A stretch of 33,726 bases of DNA, taken from Desulfobacterales bacterium (GTDB lineage: Bacteria > Desulfobacterota > Desulfobacteria > Desulfobacterales > SpSt-501). Shown here piece by piece: positions 25,652 to 33,726 of this stretch. The stretch is taken from NCBI GenBank assembly GCA_025454255.1, contig JALOOU010000025.1:1-33726 (forward strand), in the 5' to 3' direction. How positions within the stretch are numbered: position 1 is the stretch's first letter; each line of letters opens with the position of its first letter. Under the pieces are notes generated by a model, which saw only the letters and a list, made by a program, of their open reading frames with translations, was not told the origin of the DNA and ran no database searches. The translations under genes and the position numbers were made by a program.

Positions 25652-28390
25652 ATGAAGCAAAAGACCCACGGCTGCCGTTTGTGCGACGAGAAATGGCATC
25701 TTCTCGAGGAGGCGGACGTCTACGAGGAGCTCCAGAGCGGGCCGCAGGGGCTGGACAAAACGGAGGCCGCACGGCGGCTCGCGGTTTACGGACCTAACAC
25801 CTTGCCCGCCAAAAAGCCGCCGACCGTATGGCAGATCCTGCTGCACCAGGTGCTCAACCCCCTCATCTTCATCCTTCTGGTCGCCGCCGCCGCCTCCATC
25901 GCCATCGGCGAGGCCGCCGACGCTCTTTTCATCTTGATCGTCATCGCGCTGAACAGCGGGCTGGGGGCCTACCAGGAATACCAGGCCGAGCAAAGCGCCT
26001 CGAGCCTCCAGCAGCTGCTGAAGATTACTGCGCGGGTGCGCCGTGCGGGCCAGGAGACCGAAATCAGCTCGGAAGAGGTGGTGCCCGGCGACATCGTGCT
26101 CCTCGAGTCGGGCAACAAGGTGCCCGCCGACCTGCGCGTGATCCAGGCCAACGGCCTGGCCGCCGACGAGAGCTTCCTGACCGGCGAATCCATCGCGGCC
26201 GAGAAGACCGCCGGGCGCCTCGACGCGGACAGCGTGATCAGCGACCGCTGGAACATGGCCTTCGCCGGGTCGACCGTCGCCTCCGGGCGCGGGGTGGGCA
26301 TCGCTGTCGGCACCGGCAAGGAGACCCAGGTCGGCGTCATCGCCGAGACGGTGACCCGCTCGGAAAGCGCCAAGCCGCCCCTCGTGCAGCGCATGGACCG
26401 CTTCGTCACGCATGTCAGCCTGCTGGTGCTGCTGGTTAGCGCCGGCCTGGGCTTGCTTCTGTGGGCCCAGGGCCAGGATGCCCCGGCGATCTTTTTCTTC
26501 GTCGTGGCCCTGGCGGTGGCGGCCATTCCGGAGGGGCTGCCGGTCGCGTTGACGGTGGCGCTGTCGATCGCCACCAAGCGCATGGCCCGGCGCAACGTCA
26601 TCGTGCGCCGCTTGACCGCGGTCGAGAGTCTGGGAAGCTGCACGGTCATCGCCAGCGACAAAACCGGCACCCTGACCGTGAACCAGCAGACGGCCCGGCT
26701 GATCTGGCTTCCCGGCGGGGAAGCGGCGCGCCTGTCGGGCAAGGGCTACAACGGCGACGGGCGGGCCGCGGCCGGGGAGGGGGGCGCGCTTTCCGGTTCC
26801 CTCGAAGAGCGGCTGCAGCGGCTGGCCGAGCTGGCGATCCTGGCGAACGAGGGGCGGCTTTTCAAGCAAGAGGGGGGGTGGGCCCACCGCGGCGATGCCA
26901 TGGACGTGGCCTTTCTCGCGGCAGGCTTCAAGCTGGGCCTGGACCCGGAGGAGGTCAGGCGGACCCGCCGGATCGCGCGCGAGATCCCCTACGAATCGGA
27001 GCGCAAGTTCGCGGCGGCCTTCTTCGAGAAGGAGGGCGGGATCCATGTAGCCGCCAAGGGGGCGGCGGAGGCCATCCTCGATTTCTGCTCGCGGATGGCG
27101 GGGGCGGACGGGCCGGTGGCGCTCGACCGGGAGACCATCGAGCGGCAGGCCGAGGCCATGGCCCAAAAGGGGCTGCGCGTGCTGGCCGTGGCCGGCGGCG
27201 AGGCGGCGGCGCTGCCCGCGCAGGATCATGCGCCCGCGCTATCCGGTTTGGTGCTGCACGGCCTGGTCGGGTTCATCGACCCGCTGCGCCCCGAGGCGGC
27301 CGAGGCGGTCGACACCTGCAAGGCGGCCGGCATCCAGGTCATCATGATCACCGGGGACCATCCCTCGACCGCCGCGGCCATCGCCCGCGAGCTAAACCTC
27401 GGCCATCCGGAGGAGCCGGTGGTCACCGGCCGGCAGCTGAGCGAGGCGGGCACCCCCGACAGCCCCGCGTTCGAAAAGAAGGTGCTCTCGACCCACGTGT
27501 TCGCCCGGGTCTCGCCGAACCAGAAGCTTGAGATCGTCGATGTGCTGATCCGCCGCGGTGAGTTCGTGGCGGTGACCGGCGACGGGGTCAACGACGCCCC
27601 GGCGCTGCGGCGGGCGAACATCGGCGTGGCCATGGGCTCGGGAACCGATGTGGCCAAGGAGGTCGGCTCCATGATCGTGGCCGACGACAATTTCGCCTCG
27701 ATCGTCGCCGGGGTGGAAGAGGGGCGCTTCGCCTACGACAACGTGCGCAAGGTGATCTATCTGCTCGTCTCCACCGGCGCGGCGACGGTCATGATGGTGA
27801 TCGCCGCCCTGCTGAACGGCCTGCCGCTGCCTCTGCTGGCGGTGCAGCTGCTCTGGCTCAACGTGGTCACCAACGGGATCCAGGACGTGGCCCTGGCCTT
27901 CGAGGGGGGGGAGCCGGGCGCCATGAAACGCCGGCCCCGGCGGCCGGAGGAGACGATTTTCGACGCCCAGATGGTCTCCCAGACCTTGGTCGCGGGCGTG
28001 GTCATCGGCGCGCTGGCGTTCGGCTATTTTTATTGGCTGATCGAGGTCCGCCTGATGGAGGAGACCCTCGCCCGCAACAGCGTGCTGCTCCTGATCGTCC
28101 TCATGCAAAACGTGCACGTGTTCAACTGCCGCTCCGAGTCCACCTCGGCCTTCAGGGTCCCCCTGCACCGCAACTATGTCCTCATCTTCGGGGTGGCGGC
28201 GGCCCAGGCCATCCACATCGCTAGCATGCACATTCCTTTCATGCAGGCCGTTCTGGGCACTTCGCCGGTCGGCTTCGATCAATGGACGGCCGCCCTGGGC
28301 ATGGCCCTCGCCGTCCTGGCGGTGATGGAGGCGTTCAAGTTTTTCAAACGGCGCGGGACGGCCCGCCGGCCGGACGCCGCTGCGATTTGA
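25652..28390 (+). CDS. P-type cation-transporting ATPase (type II, Ca2+-ATPase-like)
   Basis: A 912-residue membrane pump. It has an N-terminal cation-ATPase domain with YGPNTLP, the actuator loop with LTGES, and TM4 PEGLPVAL (Glu294). The phosphorylated Asp336 is in SDKTGTLT, and the hinge is TGDGVNDAPAL. A six-helix C-terminal region follows. TM4 fits Ca2+- and Na+/K+-type pumps. In TM6 the motif reads NVVTNGIQD (Asn737, Thr740, Asn741), where SERCA has NLVTDG, so a key carboxylate is replaced by Asn and Asp745 follows four residues later. The ion is therefore uncertain. A CRLC pair occurs at the cytoplasmic N-terminus. GGAGG precedes the ATG. It lies 121 bp after aspS, with no obvious terminator between. 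Confidence 0.92.
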   Translation: MKQKTHGCRLCDEKWHLLEEADVYEELQSGPQGLDKTEAARRLAVYGPNTLPAKKPPTVWQILLHQVLNPLIFILLVAAAASIAIGEAADALFILIVIALNSGLGAYQEYQAEQSASSLQQLLKITARVRRAGQETEISSEEVVPGDIVLLESGNKVPADLRVIQANGLAADESFLTGESIAAEKTAGRLDADSVISDRWNMAFAGSTVASGRGVGIAVGTGKETQVGVIAETVTRSESAKPPLVQRMDRFVTHVSLLVLLVSAGLGLLLWAQGQDAPAIFFFVVALAVAAIPEGLPVALTVALSIATKRMARRNVIVRRLTAVESLGSCTVIASDKTGTLTVNQQTARLIWLPGGEAARLSGKGYNGDGRAAAGEGGALSGSLEERLQRLAELAILANEGRLFKQEGGWAHRGDAMDVAFLAAGFKLGLDPEEVRRTRRIAREIPYESERKFAAAFFEKEGGIHVAAKGAAEAILDFCSRMAGADGPVALDRETIERQAEAMAQKGLRVLAVAGGEAAALPAQDHAPALSGLVLHGLVGFIDPLRPEAAEAVDTCKAAGIQVIMITGDHPSTAAAIARELNLGHPEEPVVTGRQLSEAGTPDSPAFEKKVLSTHVFARVSPNQKLEIVDVLIRRGEFVAVTGDGVNDAPALRRANIGVAMGSGTDVAKEVGSMIVADDNFASIVAGVEEGRFAYDNVRKVIYLLVSTGAATVMMVIAALLNGLPLPLLAVQLLWLNVVTNGIQDVALAFEGGEPGAMKRRPRRPEETIFDAQMVSQTLVAGVVIGALAFGYFYWLIEVRLMEETLARNSVLLLIVLMQNVHVFNCRSESTSAFRVPLHRNYVLIFGVAAAQAIHIASMHIPFMQAVLGTSPVGFDQWTAALGMALAVLAVMEAFKFFKRRGTARRPDAAAI

Positions 28391-28461
28391 CGCAGCCCTT
28401 CCGGTTGCCTATGTTGGGCTTCCGCAATCCGGCGTTCGTTCCCGATGGAAAGGGTCTTCCC

Positions 28462-29553
28462 ATGAAAGTCGCGGTTCGCGTCTCTGTGGCGGTGGTTATT
28501 GTTCTGGCGGGTTTTCTAACCCCCGCGGCGGCGCAAAGCCTCCGGCTGGAGGATCTGCACGTCGTCGACTGGCACGCCCACACGGCGGGGCTCGGCTACG
28601 GCGGCTCCGGCGCCTTTGTGAACGAGGAGATGCGGGAGAACTTCCGCTTCCAGTTTTTTCTCAGGTGGGTGGGGGTCACGGAGCGGGAGTTGGAAGCCGA
28701 GGGCGATCAACTCGTCATCAAGCGGATCAGCGAGTATATCGCCCGCTCACGGCTCGTCGACCAGTTGGTTGTTCTCGCCATGGACGGCATCGTCGACAGG
28801 AACACCGGCCTCTTGGACGAGCGGCGCACCCAGATCTACGTCCCCAACGATTTTGTCGCGCGGGAGGTGGCCAAGTATCCCAACCTGCTCTTCGGGGCCA
28901 GCATCAACCCCAACCGCCCGGACGCGATCGAGCGTCTGGAGCAGGCGGCCTCCCAAGGGGCGGTCCTGGTGAAGTGGCTCCCCTCGATCATGGACATCGA
29001 CCCCTCCGACGAATCCTTTATCCCGTTCTACCGCCGGATGGCCGCGCTCAACATCCCGCTGCTCAGCCACGCCGGGATGGAGAAATCCTTCGCCCATGCC
29101 CGCGACGAGCTCTCCGACCCCATGAAGCTGCTCCTGCCCTTGAAGCACGGGGTGACCGTGATCGCGGCCCACATGGCGGCCACCGGGCGGTCGGAGGGCC
29201 AGGACAACTTCGAGCGGCTGCTCTCGATCCTGCCGGCCTATCCGAACTTCTACGCGGATATCTCGAGCCTCACCCAGATCAACCGCCTGGGATATCTGGT
29301 CAAGGCATTGAACATACCCTGGACGATCGACCACATGATCTACGGCACGGACTGGCCGCTGCAGCACTTTCCGGTCGTCTCGCCCTGGTTCCATGTCAAG
29401 CACATCGGGCTGGCCAATGCCTGGCGGATCTCCGGGATCCGAAACCTCTGGGACCGGGACGTGGCCCTTAAACAGGCGCTCGGGGTGCCGGATCACGTTT
29501 TCACGCGCATCGTGGGCGTTCTGGCGAACCGGGTGCCCAAACCCTCCAACTGA
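28462..29553 (+). CDS. Exported amidohydrolase-family protein (Amidohydro_2-like)
   Basis: 363 residues from the ATG at 28462; the frame is open further upstream but a clear signal peptide begins here (residues 1-25, ending PAAAQ). The mature chain starts with the metal-binding pattern DWHAH (His38 and His40). Later come LLSHAG, VIAAHMAATG and YGTDWPL, which supply further His/Asp ligands of a TIM-barrel metal hydrolase. The family cleaves or decarboxylates diverse small molecules and the substrate is unknown. Export to the periplasm is unusual for this group and is worth noting. The next gene starts three bases after its stop, so it is probably translationally linked to the AsmA gene. Confidence 0.8.
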   Translation: MKVAVRVSVAVVIVLAGFLTPAAAQSLRLEDLHVVDWHAHTAGLGYGGSGAFVNEEMRENFRFQFFLRWVGVTERELEAEGDQLVIKRISEYIARSRLVDQLVVLAMDGIVDRNTGLLDERRTQIYVPNDFVAREVAKYPNLLFGASINPNRPDAIERLEQAASQGAVLVKWLPSIMDIDPSDESFIPFYRRMAALNIPLLSHAGMEKSFAHARDELSDPMKLLLPLKHGVTVIAAHMAATGRSEGQDNFERLLSILPAYPNFYADISSLTQINRLGYLVKALNIPWTIDHMIYGTDWPLQHFPVVSPWFHVKHIGLANAWRISGIRNLWDRDVALKQALGVPDHVFTRIVGVLANRVPKPSN

Positions 29554-29556
29554 ACA

Positions 29557-32500
29557 ATGGCCCGTTCGAAGCTCATCGCGCTCCTGCTGCTGGGGGCGCT
29601 GCTGCTCGCGGCCGGGGCTGCGGCGGCGCTGATCCTCCTGGACCCCGCGCACTTCCGCGGTCTGCTGGAGGCGCGCGCCGCGGCGGCCTTCGGGCGCGAG
29701 GTCCGCATCGCTGGGCCGATCCGCCTCGAGCGCTCGCTCGCGCCGCGCCTCGTTGTGGGGGAGATCACCATCGCCAACCCCGAGGGGGCCGCCGACCCGC
29801 ATTTCGCCACGGCTGAAGAGGTCGGGGTCCAGGTGGCCCTGCTGCCGCTGCTGCGGGGAGATCTGCGGGTCCTGGACGTTCGCTTCGACGGGGTGAAGCT
29901 TTTTCTGGAATCCGGCCCCGGGGGCGCCGCCAACTCCCCCGATGGCGATCCCGCCGCCGCAGGCCCCGGGGAGGCGGCCTTCCCCTCCATCGAGCGCATC
30001 CTGATCCGGGATGCCGCCCTCTTCCTTCGGTCGCTCAAGGGGGGCGTCACCCGCTACGACATCCGCGAGGCCCGGCTGTGGAATCTGCCCGGGGAGCCCG
30101 AGCGGATCGAGGCCGAGGGCTCGGCCCGGGGCGTCCCCGTCCGCGTCACGCTTGAAGCCGATGCGCCGGCGCAATCCGCTAAGCCGCACCTGCCCTGGTC
30201 GGCGCGCCTGGAGATTGAATGCCCCGACCTTTCCCTGAGCGCCACCGGGCGGGCGGCCCGGGCTTTCGCCTGGGACCGATTCGATCTTCGCTTCGCCCTT
30301 GCGGGCGAGCGCAAGGACTCCCTCCAGAGGATTTTCGATATAGACATGCACGGCATCGGCGCCTTCGCGCTCACCGGCCTGCTAACCGCCGCGGACGGGG
30401 TATTTCGGGCGTCGGAGGTGACCGCCTACGTTCAAGGGGCGGACGGCCGGGGCGATGTCACCGTCTCCAATGCAACCGGCTCCGGCGGGCGGGATCTTCC
30501 CCTGGAGATCGAAGTGCAGGGCGCTCTCGGCGATCTGCCGCTGTCGGCAGCCTTCGCTTCCGAGCGCCCCCTGGCCGTCCTCGCCGACGGTTCGGCCTGG
30601 CCCCTGTCGGGCCGGGTCAAGCTGCCCGGTGCGGATCTGGAGATAAAGGCAACGGCGTCCGAGGCCGGCAAGAGCTGGGATCTGCAAGCGGTTCTGAGCG
30701 GGGAAAACCTCGGCGCTCTGGCAGGAACGCTCGGCGCAGAGGCGGTGGAAACCGGCCCCTTTCGGCTCGCCTCGCATGCCATCATCCAGGGGGGCGGATG
30801 GCAGGTCGCTCGGCTGGAGGGCGAGATTAAAAGGATCGGGCCGTGGAAGCAGGTCCGCGTGACACAGGGCCAAGGGGCCGGGGGCGAAGAGGGGGCGCTT
30901 TCGGCGTCCCTGGCCGCCGAGCTCGACCGGGTCCCCATCGCCATTTCGTTTGAAGGCGGAAACCGAGCCGGCGCCGGATCAAACCCGGACGCCTGGCCGT
31001 TTACGCTTGACGCCGCGGCGGCCGGGGCCGAGCTCACCGTCGCCGGATCGATCGCGGACTCCCCCGGCGGCCGCCGGATCGAGGGAGCGGCCCAAGTCGC
31101 CGGCCGCCGCCTGGAGCGGCTCGGCGAGCTCATCCACATAGCCCTTCCTCCGGTTGCCTCTTACCATCTGGGCGGGTTGATCGCCCATGAGGCCGGGGTG
31201 TACGAGCTGCGGGGGCTTTCGGCCCGGATCGGGCGGAGCCGCCTCGCCGGCTCCCTGCAGTGGGACGGCACCCGGGCGCAGCCGCTTCTGACGGGCCGTC
31301 TCGCCGCGGAGCGCCTGGTGCCGGGGGAACTTTTGGCCGCGCCGGCGGGGCCTCTGCCGGGTGAACCGCTGGATCGTCCCATCCGGATCGATTGGCTGCG
31401 GTCCTTCGACGCCCGTCTGCAGGTGGATGTGGCCGGGGTTGACGGCAGCCCTGTGCCCATCGAAAGGCTCGGCGCCGATGTGACGGTTGCCGGCGGCCGC
31501 CTCGATGCATCGCTGAGCGGCCGAGCGGCCGGGGGAAGCCTGAACGGGCAGGTGCAGGTGATCGCCGGCGCTGTGCCCGGAGTCTCCCTGAGCGCTGCCG
31601 TCGGCCCGATCGATGCCGGCCGACTCTTCCGGCAGTTCGACCTTTCGTCGGCGTTTTCCGGAACGGTGCAGACCCTTCACGTCAAGGCCAGCAGCGCCGG
31701 AAAAACCCCGCGCGCGCTGCTCGAACAGGCGGAGCTCTCCGTGCGGGCGAACCCGGCGGACCTCAAAGGATCCGGCGCCATCATGCGCCGGCAGGTGGAG
31801 ATCCACCTGGCCAAAGCCGAAGCGACCGTGCGCCGGGGCCGGCCGGCGGCCGTCGCGTTAGAGGGGACGCTGAACCGGGTGCCCTTCGATGCCACGATCG
31901 CCGCCGGCTCCCTTGCCGAGCTTTACCGCCCCGATACGCCCCTGCCGGTGCGGCTCGCCCTGCGGGCCGGAGAGGTTCAGTTGAAGGCCGAAGGCGCGGT
32001 CGCCCGGCCGTTCAGCCGCCTGGAATTCGATCTCGCCCATGAGTTCTCGGGCAAGCAGATCAAAGGACTCGATCCATTGATGGACATCATCCTGCCGCTG
32101 CAGGGAGAGTTCCACGCCACGGGCCGGGTCGCGGCCCGCGGTCAACGGTTCACCTACGAGGAGGATCTGCGCGTCGGCCGGAGCGATCTGAAGGCGGTCG
32201 TCACCGTCGCCCACGCCCCGGTGCGCCCCGCGATCGAAGGCCGCATCCGGATCGGGGAGCTGCACCTGAGCGATCTCATCCTTTCGGGCGCGGAACCCGA
32301 TGCCGCTCCGGCCCCCGGCGGCGCGCCGGTGATCCCCGACCACCCCTTGCCGGTGGAGATTCTGCGGGCGGCGGACCTGGATCTCATCCTGCAGGCCGGG
32401 CGCATCGTCACCGGCGCGGAGCCTCTCGGTGATCTCACCGCGGAGATCAGGATTCAAAACGGCCGCTACCATTCCCTGCACTCGGTGTCGGGGTTCATGG

Positions 32501-33219
32501 GCGGGCGGATGCAAGGGGAGGTCGATATCGCCGCCGCGGCCGACCCCCCGACGATCGGGATCCGGCTCCAGGCCGAGGAGTTGGACTACCGCTTCCTGGA
32601 GTCGCCGGCGCGGGAGTCGAGCCTGATCGAGGGGCGGATCGCGCTCTATGCCGAGCTCGCCGGTGCCGGCCGAACGCTGCGAAGCTTCCTCGCCGATGCC
32701 GAGGGCCGGCTGACGCTCATCGGCGGGCCGGGCCGGATTTCGGATCGTCGGGTCGACCTGTGGGCGGCGGATTTGCTGCCGACCATGCTCTCGCCCCGCT
32801 GGCAGAGGGAGAACGCGACCGAAATGAACTGCGCCGTCGCGCGCATCAAGCTGAGCCGGGGGCTCGCGCAGGTCGAGGATTTTCTTCTCGATACCCAGCG
32901 GATCACTGTGGCCGGCAGCGGCCATGTGACCTTGGAAACCGAGGCGCTCGACCTGCTCCTTGCGCCGCGGCCAAAGCGGGCGAGCCTCGTCAGCCTGGCC
33001 AACCCGGTCAGGATCGGCGGTACGCTCGCCGAACCCGAAGTCTCCGCGGCACGCCTTCCTAGCCGCCGCCGGATGGTGCGCACGGGGCTTCTCGCCGGCC
33101 TCGTCAACCCGCTCTTCCTGCTCACGGTGTTCGCGGATACGGGCACCGCCGGCTCCAATCCCTGCCTGAGCGCGGTCGCACGCGCGAACCAGGCGGCCGG
33201 GACCAACGATGCGCCGTGA
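29557..33219 (+). CDS. AsmA-family protein (TamB/YhdP-like envelope protein)
   Basis: 1,220 residues. An N-terminal membrane anchor (LIALLLLGALLLAAGAAAALILL, about residues 6-28) is followed by the AsmA start: HFRGLLEARAAAAFGREV, IAGPIRLE and LVVGEITIANPEG. The long middle is beta-rich with repeated short strands. The C-terminal AsmA domain carries the NCAVARIKLSRGLAQVEDFLLDTQRITVAGSGHV pattern. AsmA-like proteins (TamB, YhdP, YdbH) are anchored in the inner membrane and form a periplasm-spanning beta groove thought to carry phospholipids to the outer membrane. That role is inferred for this protein. It begins three bases after the amidohydrolase stop and is followed 24 bp later by an outer-membrane barrel gene. 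Confidence 0.9.
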   Translation: MARSKLIALLLLGALLLAAGAAAALILLDPAHFRGLLEARAAAAFGREVRIAGPIRLERSLAPRLVVGEITIANPEGAADPHFATAEEVGVQVALLPLLRGDLRVLDVRFDGVKLFLESGPGGAANSPDGDPAAAGPGEAAFPSIERILIRDAALFLRSLKGGVTRYDIREARLWNLPGEPERIEAEGSARGVPVRVTLEADAPAQSAKPHLPWSARLEIECPDLSLSATGRAARAFAWDRFDLRFALAGERKDSLQRIFDIDMHGIGAFALTGLLTAADGVFRASEVTAYVQGADGRGDVTVSNATGSGGRDLPLEIEVQGALGDLPLSAAFASERPLAVLADGSAWPLSGRVKLPGADLEIKATASEAGKSWDLQAVLSGENLGALAGTLGAEAVETGPFRLASHAIIQGGGWQVARLEGEIKRIGPWKQVRVTQGQGAGGEEGALSASLAAELDRVPIAISFEGGNRAGAGSNPDAWPFTLDAAAAGAELTVAGSIADSPGGRRIEGAAQVAGRRLERLGELIHIALPPVASYHLGGLIAHEAGVYELRGLSARIGRSRLAGSLQWDGTRAQPLLTGRLAAERLVPGELLAAPAGPLPGEPLDRPIRIDWLRSFDARLQVDVAGVDGSPVPIERLGADVTVAGGRLDASLSGRAAGGSLNGQVQVIAGAVPGVSLSAAVGPIDAGRLFRQFDLSSAFSGTVQTLHVKASSAGKTPRALLEQAELSVRANPADLKGSGAIMRRQVEIHLAKAEATVRRGRPAAVALEGTLNRVPFDATIAAGSLAELYRPDTPLPVRLALRAGEVQLKAEGAVARPFSRLEFDLAHEFSGKQIKGLDPLMDIILPLQGEFHATGRVAARGQRFTYEEDLRVGRSDLKAVVTVAHAPVRPAIEGRIRIGELHLSDLILSGAEPDAAPAPGGAPVIPDHPLPVEILRAADLDLILQAGRIVTGAEPLGDLTAEIRIQNGRYHSLHSVSGFMGGRMQGEVDIAAAADPPTIGIRLQAEELDYRFLESPARESSLIEGRIALYAELAGAGRTLRSFLADAEGRLTLIGGPGRISDRRVDLWAADLLPTMLSPRWQRENATEMNCAVARIKLSRGLAQVEDFLLDTQRITVAGSGHVTLETEALDLLLAPRPKRASLVSLANPVRIGGTLAEPEVSAARLPSRRRMVRTGLLAGLVNPLFLLTVFADTGTAGSNPCLSAVARANQAAGTNDAP

Positions 33220-33243
33220 TCCTTTATGGGGCGTGAACCAGGC

Positions 33244-33726
33244 ATGAAACGAAACGTCGTTTTCCTGCTGTACCTGATGACGCTGGCGGCGGCGATAACG
33301 GTCGCCCCGGCCCGCGGCCAGGGCATCCGGGTCGGGCCCGACGGCGAGGTGGTCGAAAGCACCCTCAGCCTGCCCTACGCCTTTTACAACGAGAATTTCG
33401 GCGTTGCCGCCGGGTACGTGTACGGGGTGGTCGGGTGGCCCCAGAAGCAGGCCACCCTGCTGGCGACCGCCATCGCCGGCACCAAGGGCTCGGCCATGGG
33501 GTTTCTCGCGGGCCGGGACCTCCAAATGCCGGCTGTCGACCGCCTGTTCATGGATCCGATCGTTTCGGTGGGCTTTTTCAAGGACGCCGAAGCGTTCATC
33601 GACGGAAACCCCAAGTTCCCGAACGAACGCGCCGGCAGCAACGACTCGGACCCGGATGATTTCATCCAAGGCGACGGCTGGGACAACTTCTTCCGGCTGC
33701 GGTTCAAATACCTCCTGCCGATCGGC
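33244..33726 (+). CDS. Outer-membrane beta-barrel protein, BamA/TamA-like (3' end outside window)
   Basis: The open frame reaches the window edge: 161 codons from the ATG at 33244, or six more from 33226. A Sec signal peptide (KRNVVFLLYLMTLAAAITVAPARG, then QG) is followed by alternating aromatic strands: LPYAFYNENFGVAAGYVYG, QATLLATAIAG, SAMGFLAGRDLQM and DPIVSVGFFKD. An acidic loop (ERAGSNDSDPDDFIQGDGWDNFF) and RLRFKYLLPIG follow. This resembles the barrel part of surface-antigen/BamA-TamA type proteins. No POTRA domain is seen before the barrel. It probably works in the outer membrane with the upstream AsmA protein. The family call is tentative because the C-terminus is missing. Confidence 0.65.
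   Translation, partial: MKRNVVFLLYLMTLAAAITVAPARGQGIRVGPDGEVVESTLSLPYAFYNENFGVAAGYVYGVVGWPQKQATLLATAIAGTKGSAMGFLAGRDLQMPAVDRLFMDPIVSVGFFKDAEAFIDGNPKFPNERAGSNDSDPDDFIQGDGWDNFFRLRFKYLLPIG

Noticed and set aside
28747..30351. A 534-codon open frame on the minus strand
   Set aside because: It lies opposite the amidohydrolase and AsmA genes, with low-complexity composition.
31858..33669. A 603-codon open frame on the minus strand
   Set aside because: It lies opposite the AsmA C-terminal domain and the barrel gene, both of which show real family motifs on the plus strand.

Overview
The window is dense, GC-rich bacterial chromosome. The gene families and style suggest a Desulfobacterota (former Deltaproteobacteria) member: Lon, RsmA, PanB, HisRS with a cysteine-rich insert, a very long pyruvate-phosphate-dikinase-like protein beside a divergent GAPDH, an AsmA protein and peptide ABC transport genes. 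This assignment is an inference from gene content and base composition, not from a marker-gene search.

Layout. 1-2490: the 3' part of lon, then tRNA-Val(TAC) and tRNA-Asp(GTC). The last 47 bp of tRNA-Asp are repeated exactly at 2442-2488. Between the copies lies a 1,011-bp AT-richer insert with a TumA/TumE-type toxin-antitoxin pair, a possible 56-codon ORF and its own terminator, but no integrase. 2657-8158: a 1,397-residue PEP/pyruvate-binding protein without the usual C-terminal PEP barrel, followed 48 bp later by a divergent 419-residue GAPDH-like protein. 8180-9431 (minus): a small ABM-domain protein and rsmA. 9581-12926 (plus): a small winged-helix-like protein and a large M16C (PreP-type) metalloprotease.

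13014-22222 (minus) is a peptide uptake and hydrolysis locus. In transcription order it runs P1/S58 aminopeptidase, periplasmic binding protein, two permeases, M20 amidohydrolase, two ATPases, then panB. The permeases and ATPases import what the binding protein captures, and the two hydrolases could process it in the cytoplasm. The intergenic junctions around the binding-protein gene contain palindromes: an inverted REP pair, a long hairpin and a single REP.

22433-28390 (plus): hisS, aspS and a type II P-type cation ATPase with a changed TM6 cation motif. 28462-33726 (plus): an exported amidohydrolase, a 1,220-residue AsmA-family protein and the start of an outer-membrane beta-barrel protein, the last two arranged like a TamB/TamA-type envelope pair.

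No rRNA, CRISPR array, transposase or complete prophage was seen. The most unusual structure is the integrase-less tRNA-Asp mini-element with a toxin-antitoxin pair as its only recognisable cargo. The next most interesting are the chimeric PPDK-like/GAPDH-like gene pair and the repeat-studded peptide operon.
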